NCBI GenBank assembly: GCA_017547755.1
Contig: JAFYOX010000105.1
Span: 1 to 38,141 of the forward strand
DNA: 38,141 nt
From: Clostridia bacterium
GTDB lineage: Bacteria > Bacillota > Clostridia > Oscillospirales > CAG-272
Direction: 5' to 3'
The number at the start of each line of letters is the position of its first letter. Positions within the stretch are counted from its first letter, which is position 1. The notes under the pieces are model-generated. The model made no database searches. It saw nothing but the letters and a program-made list of their open reading frames with translations, and had not been told where the DNA came from. The position numbers and the translations under genes were made by a program. Shown here piece after piece: positions 25,342 to 32,862 of the stretch.

Positions 25342-26703
25342 ATGATAGATGAAGAAATGCAGGAACTATTCGACAAAATCCAGGATCTGCTGGTGCAGAA
25401 AGATTATATAGCGCTCCGAAGTACTCTGATAGAATTGCAGGAGGCGGATATTGCGGGGCTGATCGGCGAACTTCCCGACGAAGATGTTCCGATCGTCTTC
25501 CGACTGCTTCCGAAGGAAACCGCGGCGGAATGCTTTGCCTATCTTGAACCAGATGTTCAGGCAACGCTGATCAATGTCTTCAGCGACCGCGAACTCTGGA
25601 ATGTCATAGCCGGTCTGTATGTGGACGATATGGTCGACATCATTGAGGAAATGCCCGCCAATGTTGTCATGCGCATCATCCGCAACACACCGTACGAAAA
25701 GCGTGAACAGGTCAACATGATCCTGCGCTACCCCAAAAACAGCGCAGGCACCATCATGACGACCGAATTTGTCGAACTCAAGCAGTGGATGACCAGGGAA
25801 CAGGTGTTCCGGAACATCCGCGAATCCGGCGTAGAGAAGGAAACGGTCTACGACTGCTACGTCACCGACCCCAGCCGCCGCCTGATCGGCGTTATTTCCG
25901 TCAAGGACCTCATCATGAGTGAGGACGAAAACGCGACTGTCGACGAACTGATGGAAACCGAAGTGATCTCCGCCAATGTGCTGGAAGACCGGGAATCCGT
26001 CGTCGATCTCATGAAGAAATACGGCTTTGTGGCGCTTCCCGTGACCGACGGTGAAAACCGTCTCGTCGGGATCGTTACCAGTGACGACGCGCTGACCGTT
26101 ATCGAAGACGAAAGCACGGAAGATATCGAGATCATGGCAGCAATCACACCGTCGGAAAAGACGTATTTCCGTACAACGGTATTTGAAACGTGGAAAATGC
26201 GAATTCCGTGGCTTTTGTTCCTCATGATCTCCTCTGTTTTCACAAGCAAGATTCTCCAGTATTTCGAAGGACAGCTCACCGCCAACGGCGCGCTGATCGC
26301 CTTTATGCCCATGCTGATGGGGACAGCCGGGAACGCCGGCGGACAGGTCTCCGTCACGATCATCCGAAGCCTCTCGATCGGCGAAGTCCATATGAGTGAT
26401 ATTCTGAAGATCATATGGAAGGAATTCCGTGTCTCCATCCTCTGCGGTATCACGCTTGCTGTCGTCAACTTCCTGAAAATGCTTGCCGTCGACAACGTGA
26501 CCATCGGCGTGGCACTGACGGTCTCCGTCACGATCAGCCTGACGGTCGTTGTCGCAAAATTCATCGGTGGTATTCTCCCCGTGATCGCCAAGAGGATCGG
26601 ATTTGACCCTGCCGTGATGGCAAGCCCGTTCATCACGACCATCTGCGACGCAGTTTCGCTGCTCCTGTATTTCCGCGTTGCTTCCATGATCCTCGGAATC
26701 TGA
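25342..26703 (+). CDS. mgtE: MgtE family magnesium transporter
   Basis: 453-residue Mg2+ channel. It has an N-terminal acidic helical MgtE_N domain (about 15-125), a CBS pair (about 130-255, with RRLIGVISVKDL and NRLVGIVTSDD), and five C-terminal membrane helices from about 285. The pore segment contains MLMGTAGNAGGQ, the family's ion-path signature. A strong AAGGAGG-type ribosome binding site precedes the ATG at 25342. With only 33 bp after rpe there is no room for a classical M-box riboswitch. Confidence 0.96.
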   Translation: MIDEEMQELFDKIQDLLVQKDYIALRSTLIELQEADIAGLIGELPDEDVPIVFRLLPKETAAECFAYLEPDVQATLINVFSDRELWNVIAGLYVDDMVDIIEEMPANVVMRIIRNTPYEKREQVNMILRYPKNSAGTIMTTEFVELKQWMTREQVFRNIRESGVEKETVYDCYVTDPSRRLIGVISVKDLIMSEDENATVDELMETEVISANVLEDRESVVDLMKKYGFVALPVTDGENRLVGIVTSDDALTVIEDESTEDIEIMAAITPSEKTYFRTTVFETWKMRIPWLLFLMISSVFTSKILQYFEGQLTANGALIAFMPMLMGTAGNAGGQVSVTIIRSLSIGEVHMSDILKIIWKEFRVSILCGITLAVVNFLKMLAVDNVTIGVALTVSVTISLTVVVAKFIGGILPVIAKRIGFDPAVMASPFITTICDAVSLLLYFRVASMILGI

Positions 26704-26713
26704 TGCGGAAAAA

Positions 26714-26758
26714 CCGGAATTTTAAGGGGTATTGTCAAAATTCATATAAAAATTCCGG
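26714..26758 (+). repeat. Inverted repeat downstream of mgtE
   Basis: Perfect 10-bp arms, CCGGAATTTT (26714-26723) and AAAATTCCGG (26749-26758), flank a 25-nt AT-rich loop just after the mgtE stop. There is no U-tract. It may stabilise the mRNA 3' end or be a weak terminator. Confidence 0.5.
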
Positions 26759-26811
26759 GAACTCAATCGGATTTCTATGGATATAGACACGGAAAATTTT
26801 CTTGAAAAATG

Positions 26812-26840
26812 TTCAAAATTCCGTAAATATATGTTATAAT
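26812..26840 (+). promoter_or_regulatory. Promoter of prs-argS
   Basis: TTCAAA (26812-26817), a 17-nt spacer and TATAAT (26835-26840), preceded by TGT, which makes an extended -10. It lies 71 bp upstream of the prs start. Confidence 0.7.
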
Positions 26841-26911
26841 AATAATGAAGTTATGCTGCCGTCCAATCGACAGGCGGAAACAAATATATAATTATAAAAA
26901 AGGGGTATTTT

Positions 26912-28033
26912 ATGAGTGACAGCTTATACGGAGAACTCTCCGTCATCGGTATGCGAGGATGCGAAAAATTCGTTGACCAGGTGGACTACTATCTCCGTGA
27001 ATGGCGCAGCCACGACGAAGACATCACTTTTATCAATATGGCGGATTGCCCGAGATTCGGTTCCGGTGAAGCCAAGGGTCTTCTTCATACTTCCATGAGA
27101 GGCCACGACGTTTATATCATTTCCGACTGTTTCAATCACGGTGTTACCTACCGTATGTATGGTCAGAACGTTCCCATGAGTCCCGACGATCACTTCCAGG
27201 ATCTGAAGAGAACCATCGCGGCGATCGGCGGTAAGGCAAGCCGCATCACCGTAATCATGCCCATGCTGTACGAAGGCAGACAGCATAAGCGTACCACCCG
27301 CGAATCCCTCGACTGCGCACTCGCACTCCAGGAACTCGTGAACATGGGCGTTTCCAACATCATCACCTTCGACGCACACGACCCGCGTATCAGCAATGCG
27401 ATCCCGCTGACCGGTTTTGACAATGTTCGTCCTACATACCAGATGATCAAGGCTCTGGTAAAGAATGTTCCCGATATCTCTCTTTCCCACGACGATATCA
27501 TGATCATTTCTCCTGACGAAGGTGCAATCTCCCGTACAATGTATTATGCGTCCGTTATGGGTATCGAACTCGGTATGTTCTATAAGAGACGTAACTATTC
27601 CGTGATCATTGACGGTAAGAACCCCATCGAAGCACACGAATACCTCGGTAAGGATGTCCGCGGCAAGGACGTGATCGTTGTTGACGACATGATCTCCTCC
27701 GGCGACTCCATCATCGACGTTGCACGCCAGCTCAAGGACAAGGGCGCAAAGCGCATCTTCTTCTTTGTAACCTTCGGTCTGTTCACCAACGGTTTCGAAG
27801 TAATGGACAAGGCATACGAAGAAGGTCTCTTCACCAAGTGCTTCACCACCAACCTGATCTACCAGCCCGAAGGACTTGTTGACAGAGAATGGTACGGCGA
27901 AGTCAATATGTGCAAGTATGTTGCGCTCATGATCGATACTCTCAATCAGGACCGTTCCATCAGCACGCTTCTCAATCCCGTGAAGAAGATCCACAGCATC
28001 CTCGATGCTCACAACGATTCCCAGAAGAAATAA
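26912..28033 (+). CDS. prs: Ribose-phosphate pyrophosphokinase (divergent PRPP synthetase)
   Basis: 373-residue protein of the PRPP synthetase fold that makes PRPP from ribose 5-phosphate and ATP. The PRPP loop is VIVVDDMISSGDS (near 254-266), where classical enzymes have a DDMIDTAGT-type loop; ITFDAHDPRISNAIP replaces the usual DLHAGQIQGFF segment, and FYKRR supplies the flexible-loop basic residues. It is about 55 residues longer than the common 315-residue enzymes. I believe it belongs to a long clade found in Clostridia. The ATG has AAAGGGG upstream. argS follows after 27 bp. Confidence 0.88.
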   Translation: MSDSLYGELSVIGMRGCEKFVDQVDYYLREWRSHDEDITFINMADCPRFGSGEAKGLLHTSMRGHDVYIISDCFNHGVTYRMYGQNVPMSPDDHFQDLKRTIAAIGGKASRITVIMPMLYEGRQHKRTTRESLDCALALQELVNMGVSNIITFDAHDPRISNAIPLTGFDNVRPTYQMIKALVKNVPDISLSHDDIMIISPDEGAISRTMYYASVMGIELGMFYKRRNYSVIIDGKNPIEAHEYLGKDVRGKDVIVVDDMISSGDSIIDVARQLKDKGAKRIFFFVTFGLFTNGFEVMDKAYEEGLFTKCFTTNLIYQPEGLVDREWYGEVNMCKYVALMIDTLNQDRSISTLLNPVKKIHSILDAHNDSQKK

Positions 28034-28060
28034 TTCAATCCCAGAATAATCGGAGCAAAT

Positions 28061-29773
28061 ATGCAGAATTTCAAATATATCACCGCGAAAAAAATCAGTG
28101 AAGCCATCGGCTCGCTCGTTCCGGATGCCGGATTCACCGTGGAAGATATCGTAACCATGCTGGAGTATCCGCCGGATACTTCCATGGGGGATGTCGCGTT
28201 CCCGTGCTTCCGTCTTTCGAAGCTTATGCGTATGGCTCCGCCGAAAATCGCTGCGGCTCTTGCGGAAAAGACGGCAGATTTTGAAGCCGGTACTTCCCAG
28301 GCAGTCGGCGGTTACCTCAATTTCAAGATTTCCGACAATTACCTTGCCGGCCATGTCCTCGGTGAAATCGAAGATAAGGGCGACAAGTACGGCTCCAACA
28401 ACATGGGTGAAGGGAAGACCGTCGTTCTCGACTACTGCTCCCCGAACCTCATGAAGCCGTTCCATATCGGTCACCTCGGCACCACCGTCATCGGTCACTC
28501 TCTCAAGCTGCTCCATCAGTTTGTCGGCTATGACTGCATCGGTATCAACTACCTCGGTGACTGGGGCACCCAGTTCGGCAAGCAGATTGCCGCATACAAG
28601 AAGTGGGGCGACCGCGAAACCATCGAAAAGGGCGGCGTTGACGAACTCGTAAAGCTGTACGTCCGTTACAACAACGAATGTGAAGACAACGACGCGCTCA
28701 AGGATGAAGCAAGAGCGGAATTCCACAAGCTGGAAGAAGGCGATGAAGAAAATCTCGCACTCTGGAAGTGGTTTGTCGACGTTTCCTTCGAAGAATGCAA
28801 GAAGACCTGTGATCTTCTCGGCGTTACCTTCGAATCCTTCAAGGGTGAATCCTTCTATACCGACAAGATGCCCGCACAGGTCGAAAAGCTCCGCGAATCC
28901 GGTCTTCTGAAGCTGGACGAAGGCGCTTCCATCGTCGACCTCTCGGACTACAATATGCCTCCGTGCCTGATCCTCAAGAAGGACGGCTCCACGCTGTATC
29001 CTACCCGTGACATTGCCGCTGCCGTATACCGTAAGAATACTTACAATTTCGACAAGTGCATCTATGTCACCTCTTCCGCACAGAGCCTCCACTTTGCACA
29101 GTGGTTCAAGGTTGTGGAACTGATGGGCTACGACTGGAACGATCAGTTGGTTCACGTTCCGTATGGTACCGTTTCCATCGACGGCGCAAAGCTTGCGACC
29201 CGTACCGGCAACGTTGTTCTTCTCCGCGACCTGTTCCGTCTCTCCATCGACAAGGTCAGCGAAATCATGAAGGAAAAGAGCCCCGATCTCGAAAACCGCG
29301 AAGCAGTCGCAGAAGCGGTAGGTATCGGCGCGATCGTCTTCAATTACCTGTACAACAGCCGTATCAAGGATATCAACTTCACCCTCGAACAGGCACTCAG
29401 CTTTGAAGGAAGCACGGGTCCTTACGCACAGTATACGTACGCGAGAACCTGCAGCATCCTCGAAAAGGCATCCGGTGTGGTCAGCGAAGGAGAAGGCAAG
29501 CTGACGAGCGAAAGCGAAGCGGCTCTCCTGAAGACCCTGTCCCGTTTCCCGGAAATCGTTGCGAACGCCATCGCCGAATACGAACCTTCCAACATTACCC
29601 GTTACGTAATCGATGTATGCACCGCGTTCAACCGTTTCTACCGTGACTGCCCGATCATCACTGCAGAAGACGAAGCGCAGCGTCAGTTCCGTGTCCGCCT
29701 CACCAGAGCGGCAAAGACGGTTCTCGGCACCGCACTCCACCTGATCTGCATGAAGACGCCGGAAAAGATTTAA
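28061..29773 (+). CDS. argS: Arginyl-tRNA synthetase
   Basis: 570-residue class I synthetase that charges tRNA-Arg. It shows an N-terminal additional domain (about 1-100), the catalytic signature SPNLMKPFHIGHLG containing the HIGH motif, INYLGDWGTQFGKQ, and a C-terminal DALR anticodon-binding domain with TGPYAQYTYAR at its border. As in most ArgRS enzymes, the KMSKS loop is not canonical; GAKLATRTGN occupies that region. The ATG at 28061 has CGGAG upstream. It is probably co-transcribed with prs. Confidence 0.97.
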   Translation: MQNFKYITAKKISEAIGSLVPDAGFTVEDIVTMLEYPPDTSMGDVAFPCFRLSKLMRMAPPKIAAALAEKTADFEAGTSQAVGGYLNFKISDNYLAGHVLGEIEDKGDKYGSNNMGEGKTVVLDYCSPNLMKPFHIGHLGTTVIGHSLKLLHQFVGYDCIGINYLGDWGTQFGKQIAAYKKWGDRETIEKGGVDELVKLYVRYNNECEDNDALKDEARAEFHKLEEGDEENLALWKWFVDVSFEECKKTCDLLGVTFESFKGESFYTDKMPAQVEKLRESGLLKLDEGASIVDLSDYNMPPCLILKKDGSTLYPTRDIAAAVYRKNTYNFDKCIYVTSSAQSLHFAQWFKVVELMGYDWNDQLVHVPYGTVSIDGAKLATRTGNVVLLRDLFRLSIDKVSEIMKEKSPDLENREAVAEAVGIGAIVFNYLYNSRIKDINFTLEQALSFEGSTGPYAQYTYARTCSILEKASGVVSEGEGKLTSESEAALLKTLSRFPEIVANAIAEYEPSNITRYVIDVCTAFNRFYRDCPIITAEDEAQRQFRVRLTRAAKTVLGTALHLICMKTPEKI

Positions 29774-29785
29774 GTCAGATAAGAT

Positions 29786-29990
29786 TTTTTGGGAAAACTT
29801 TTAACCAAAAAAGTTTTCCCAAAAACCCCTTTCAAAAAACTTCAAACGAATAAAAAACAAAGAATGTGCAGACTCTTTGTGTGGATCTGCACGGTATTTT
29901 GTTTCATTTATTTGTCTGAAAGTTTTTGAAAAAGGGTGAAGACTTACTGTGTAAGTCTTCCGGGGAAGGAACTTTTTAAAAGGCTCCTTC
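29786..29990 (+). repeat. Nested and tandem hairpins in the argS-yebC spacer
   Basis: Four structures occupy this 264-bp gene-free spacer. First, a perfect 17-bp stem (29786-29802 with 29809-29825, loop AACCAA). Second, a long imperfect inverted repeat whose arms lie at about 29827-29860 and 29897-29936 and enclose a perfect 7-bp stem, GTGCAGA/TCTGCAC (29866-29892). Third, a perfect 10-bp stem with a 3-nt loop, GAAGACTTAC/GTAAGTCTTC (29938-29960). Fourth, GAAGGA/TCCTTC with an inner CTTTT/AAAAG-like extension (29965-29990). Only part could serve as an argS terminator. The arrangement resembles a compound intergenic repeat element. Confidence 0.65.
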
Positions 29991-30037
29991 TTCAATATAT
30001 AAATAAATATCATATTATAATATAAAGAGGTCTGAAA

Positions 30038-30775
30038 ATGTCTGGACACAGCAAATGGAATAATATCAAGAACAAGAAAGCAAAGACCGACGCGGCGAAG
30101 GGTAAGATCTTTACCAGAATCGGTAAGGAAATCGCAATCTGCGTACGTGACGGCGGCGGAGACCCCAGCACCAACGGCAAGCTTCGTGACCTGATCCAGA
30201 AGGCAAAGGCAAACAACGTCCCGAACGACAACATCGAACGCGCTATCAAGAAGGCTCTCGGTGCAGACTCCGTTCAGTACGAAGAAATCCGTTACGAAGG
30301 CTACGGCCCGGCAGGCGTTGCAGTCATCGTTGAAACCGCGACCGACAGCAAGAACCGTACTGCTTCCAACGTACGTCACTACTTCGACAAGTACGGCGGA
30401 AACCTCGGCGCAACCGGCTGCGTGTCCTATATGTTCGAAGACAAGGGTGTCATCATCCTTCTCCGTGAAGACAACGAAAACGCAGACGAAGACGAACTCA
30501 TGGAAGCAGCTCTCGAAGCCGGCGCAGAAGACTTCTCCTCTGACGAAGACAGCTTCGAAATCACCACCGAACCGAGCGACGTATACGCGATCCGCGAAGC
30601 TCTCGAAAAGCTCGGCTACAAGGTTGAATCCGCAGAAGAAGACAAGATCCCGCAGAACTACATTACTCTCGAAGATGAAGATGCGATCAAGAATATGAAC
30701 CTTCTTCTCGAACACCTGGACGACGACGATGACGTTCAGAATGTTTACCATAACTGGGAAAACTGCGAAGAATAA
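30038..30775 (+). CDS. yebC: YebC/TACO1 family protein
   Basis: 245-residue protein with the invariant start MSGHSKWNNIKNKKAKTDA, the family's GKLRDLIQKAKANNVPNDNIERAIKKA segment in the first domain, and an acidic C-terminal domain. Long annotated as a transcriptional regulator, the family is now linked to translation of difficult, proline-rich stretches. The ATG at 30038 has AGAGG upstream. It is flanked by a hairpin-rich spacer and an intrinsic terminator, so it is a single-gene unit. Confidence 0.95.
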   Translation: MSGHSKWNNIKNKKAKTDAAKGKIFTRIGKEIAICVRDGGGDPSTNGKLRDLIQKAKANNVPNDNIERAIKKALGADSVQYEEIRYEGYGPAGVAVIVETATDSKNRTASNVRHYFDKYGGNLGATGCVSYMFEDKGVIILLREDNENADEDELMEAALEAGAEDFSSDEDSFEITTEPSDVYAIREALEKLGYKVESAEEDKIPQNYITLEDEDAIKNMNLLLEHLDDDDDVQNVYHNWENCEE

Positions 30776-30789
30776 TTATATGGATTCTC

Positions 30790-30822
30790 AAACGGCGGTT
30801 CCGGACGGAACTGCCGTTTTTT
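30790..30822 (+). terminator. Intrinsic terminator after yebC
   Basis: AAACGGC and GTTCC pair with GGAAC and GCCGTTT across one mismatch, with a GGAC loop, and TTT follows the stem. Confidence 0.9.
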
Positions 30823-30927
30823 GCTGCCCGCTTTTCAAAATATTGCAACACATAATATTTTCTCAAACGCACAAATTATATAACACACGTCTCTGATATG
30901 AAAATGCAGAAATACGGGAGAAAAAGA

Positions 30928-31953
30928 ATGAGAAAATTATTTGGAAAAGCCGCAGCATTGCTGATTTCGCTGAATCTTGTCCTGACAGCGGTTTCGTGTC
31001 CGGCGGCCGCATCGGGAACCGTTCCCGAAAGCGTATGTGTCGGCGGAATGCCGTTCGGCGTGAAATTCTATTCGCAGGGTATCCTGATCGTCGGGTTTTC
31101 GGAGATCGAAACGGCGGATGGCATCGAGACCCCGGCGCTGGACGCCGGTCTGAAGACGGGGGATATCATCACCCGTGTGAACGGCAGTGAAGTGAAAACG
31201 GCGGGAGAATTCATCGGGATCATCGAAAATGCACAGAATCCTCTTCAGGTGACCTACTTACGCGGAGGAGATGAAAATACCGTGTCGTTTGTTCCTTCCG
31301 TCTCAAAGGAAGACGGAAAACGGAAAACCGGAATGTGGGTCCGCGATACGACCGCCGGGATCGGTACTGTCACGTTTGTTCTGCCCGATACCGGAGAATT
31401 TGCGGGACTGGGACATGGGATCTGCGATGCGGAAACCGGTGAACTGCTGGAAATGAAGCGGGGAACCGTCGTCGATGTCATGATCTCCGGCGTGACCAAA
31501 GGCGTTGCGGGGAGCCCGGGGGAGCTGAAAGGGTACTTCACATCCGATAAATCGGGAGTCCTTCTCGGAAATACGCTGTGCGGCGTGTACGGCGTGATGA
31601 GTAATGTCCCGTGGGAAACGATCCCCGAAACCGCCGAAGTCGCATCCCGTGCGGATATCCGTCCGGGCGAAGCCTATATCTGGTGTACCCTCGACGGAAA
31701 CCGCCCGCAGAAATATTCGATCAATATCACGGAAATCCGCCGTGACGTATCCATGCAGGATAACCGCTGTTTTTCGATCGAGGTAACGGATCCGGTACTT
31801 CTCGAAAAAACCGGCGGGATTGTACAGGGGATGAGCGGCAGTCCGATCATCCAGAACGGCAAACTCATCGGCGCCGTCACGCATGTCCTCATCAACGATC
31901 CCTCGAAGGGATACGGAATTTTTATAGAAAATATGCTGGAAGCCGCGAGGTAA
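30928..31953 (+). CDS. spoIVB: SpoIVB serine peptidase (S55), intact copy
   Basis: 341-residue secreted sporulation protease. In B. subtilis it is made in the forespore and cleaves SpoIVFA in the intermembrane space, triggering pro-sigma-K processing. It has an N-terminal signal/anchor (about 8-28), a PDZ domain (about 50-120, with LDAGLKTGDIITRVNG), and an S55 catalytic domain with His163 in GLGHGI and Ser303 in GMSGSP. I prefer the ATG at 30928 (GGGAG 7 nt upstream) over an ATG at 30898 that has no ribosome binding site. Downstream, instead of a strong terminator, comes a foreign-looking gene and then a second, diverged copy of the spoIVB 3' end. Confidence 0.92.
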   Translation: MRKLFGKAAALLISLNLVLTAVSCPAAASGTVPESVCVGGMPFGVKFYSQGILIVGFSEIETADGIETPALDAGLKTGDIITRVNGSEVKTAGEFIGIIENAQNPLQVTYLRGGDENTVSFVPSVSKEDGKRKTGMWVRDTTAGIGTVTFVLPDTGEFAGLGHGICDAETGELLEMKRGTVVDVMISGVTKGVAGSPGELKGYFTSDKSGVLLGNTLCGVYGVMSNVPWETIPETAEVASRADIRPGEAYIWCTLDGNRPQKYSINITEIRRDVSMQDNRCFSIEVTDPVLLEKTGGIVQGMSGSPIIQNGKLIGAVTHVLINDPSKGYGIFIENMLEAAR

Positions 31954-31963
31954 ATCATTCAGC

Positions 31964-31980
31964 AGGGGCAATTTGCCTCT
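31964..31980 (+). terminator. Weak hairpin after spoIVB
   Basis: A 6-bp stem with one G-T pair lies 10 bp after the stop and is followed only by TTGCATTTT, which also supplies the -35 of the next promoter. It would be a poor terminator. Confidence 0.3.
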
Positions 31981-32008
31981 TGCATTTTGGTATCGGATAT
32001 TATATAAT
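31980..32008 (+). promoter_or_regulatory. Promoter of the zinc-ribbon lipoprotein gene
   Basis: TTGCAT (31980-31985) and TATAAT (32003-32008) are separated by 17 nt. It gives the inserted gene its own vegetative-type promoter, independent of spoIVB. Confidence 0.72.
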
Positions 32009-32069
32009 AAAATTGTAAGTGTGATCAAGATAGTTCGGGAAAACAACCTGATAAAAGAAGGTGATTGCG

Positions 32070-32564
32070 ATGAAAAAGACTATTTTGAAATCTATTCGAA
32101 TCATTCTTGGAGGGATTTTGATGTTATCTTTGTTCGGATGCTCAGTAAACAAATACGAGATTGACTATTGCGGAGCGAAATCCTCCTATCAGGGAGCAAA
32201 GAGTTCCTATGAGCCCGGTGTGGAAGTTAAACTGTATTATAAGAACTTCGCGTCGGATGTGGAGTATTCTTTCTATTTGGATGGAGAATATATTCCGCTG
32301 GAGTTTGACGCCAAGGGAGCGGTTATCCGCTTTGTTATGCCGGAACATGATGTAAAGCTCGAATGCAGAGTAAGAGGATCCATGCTGGCCTTACAACGCG
32401 AATGCCCGAGCTGTCATGCGCTTACTCCGCAGGCATCAAGCACTTGCCTGAGCTGTGGGTTTGAAATAGAAAAGTATGTGGTCTGTCCGGAATGCGGCGC
32501 AGAAGTCGCCGAGAATGCAAAGTTCTGCTATGAGTGCGGCAGAAATCTCAGCGATAACGAATAA
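32070..32564 (+). CDS. Predicted lipoprotein with two C-terminal zinc ribbons
   Basis: 164-residue protein, family not recognised. A short basic start and hydrophobic stretch end in a lipobox, LFGC (Cys24). Next come a tandem GAKSSY-GAKSSY duplication (35-47 region), a beta-rich domain (about 48-105), and two CxxC pairs repeated as zinc ribbons: Cys112/115/126/129 and Cys139/142/153/156. Zinc ribbons are usually cytoplasmic, so a lipid-anchored copy is odd; alternatively the N-terminus is an inner-membrane anchor. The gene is visibly more AT-rich, with different codon choice from its neighbours, suggesting transfer. The ATG at 32070 has AAGGTG upstream; a GTG 9 nt earlier is possible. It lies between spoIVB and a spoIVB 3' remnant. 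Confidence 0.8.
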   Translation: MKKTILKSIRIILGGILMLSLFGCSVNKYEIDYCGAKSSYQGAKSSYEPGVEVKLYYKNFASDVEYSFYLDGEYIPLEFDAKGAVIRFVMPEHDVKLECRVRGSMLALQRECPSCHALTPQASSTCLSCGFEIEKYVVCPECGAEVAENAKFCYECGRNLSDNE

Positions 32565-32641
32565 ATAAGCCAAAGGAGACCAGCTGAAAATGTTGATCTT
32601 CTTTGTTTTTGTAAAACTGTTGTCCCTAATGACAAACACTC

Positions 32642-32764
32642 GTGTCGGGGTCGCCCATCCTCCAGAATGGCCGAATTGTGGGAGCGGTGACGCACGTTCT
32701 CATCAACGATCCCTGCCGCGGGTACGGCATCTTCATCGAAAATATGCTGGATGCCGCAGGATAA
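32642..32764 (+). pseudogene. Remnant of a second spoIVB 3' end
   Basis: 41 codons including the stop read [13 protein letters not shown], then [11 protein letters not shown], then [10 protein letters not shown] to a TAA. They match the last 40 residues of the intact SpoIVB at 31 of 40 positions and, by my count, about 71% of bases. Similarity begins abruptly at the catalytic-Ser motif (residue 302 of SpoIVB), and the sequence before it is unrelated. Most base differences are synonymous or conservative, so this copy diverged under selection before being truncated. There is no start or ribosome binding site for this frame. It lies directly before a good terminator, the position expected for an original spoIVB 3' end. 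Confidence 0.88.
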
Positions 32765-32771
32765 AAGATTC

Positions 32772-32799
32772 GAAAGGAGCAGTCAGCTCCTTTCTTTTT
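32772..32799 (+). terminator. Intrinsic terminator after the spoIVB remnant
   Basis: A perfect 9-bp stem, GAAAGGAGC/GCTCCTTTC with loop AGTCA, is followed by TTTTT. It probably was the original spoIVB terminator. Confidence 0.92.
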
Positions 32800-32810
32800 C
32801 CACAAATCTG

Positions 32811-32819
32811 TGCTATACT
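32811..32819 (+). promoter_or_regulatory. Extended -10 promoter of the reductase gene
   Basis: TGC followed by TATACT is an extended -10 element. A weak TTTCTT -35 lies 17 nt upstream of the hexamer. It is 44 bp before the start at 32863. Confidence 0.5.
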
Positions 32820-32862
32820 AAGAACATCTCAAAAAACAATATTCAAAAATGAGGTGAATGAT

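Noticed and set aside
26924-29740. A 938-codon open frame on the minus strand opposite prs and argS
   Set aside because: It runs antisense to two certain genes and has no family motifs; it arises from the strong codon bias of the sense genes.
30016-30021. A TATAAT as the yebC promoter -10
   Set aside because: A start 7 nt later would fall on the ribosome binding site, and no -35 is present.
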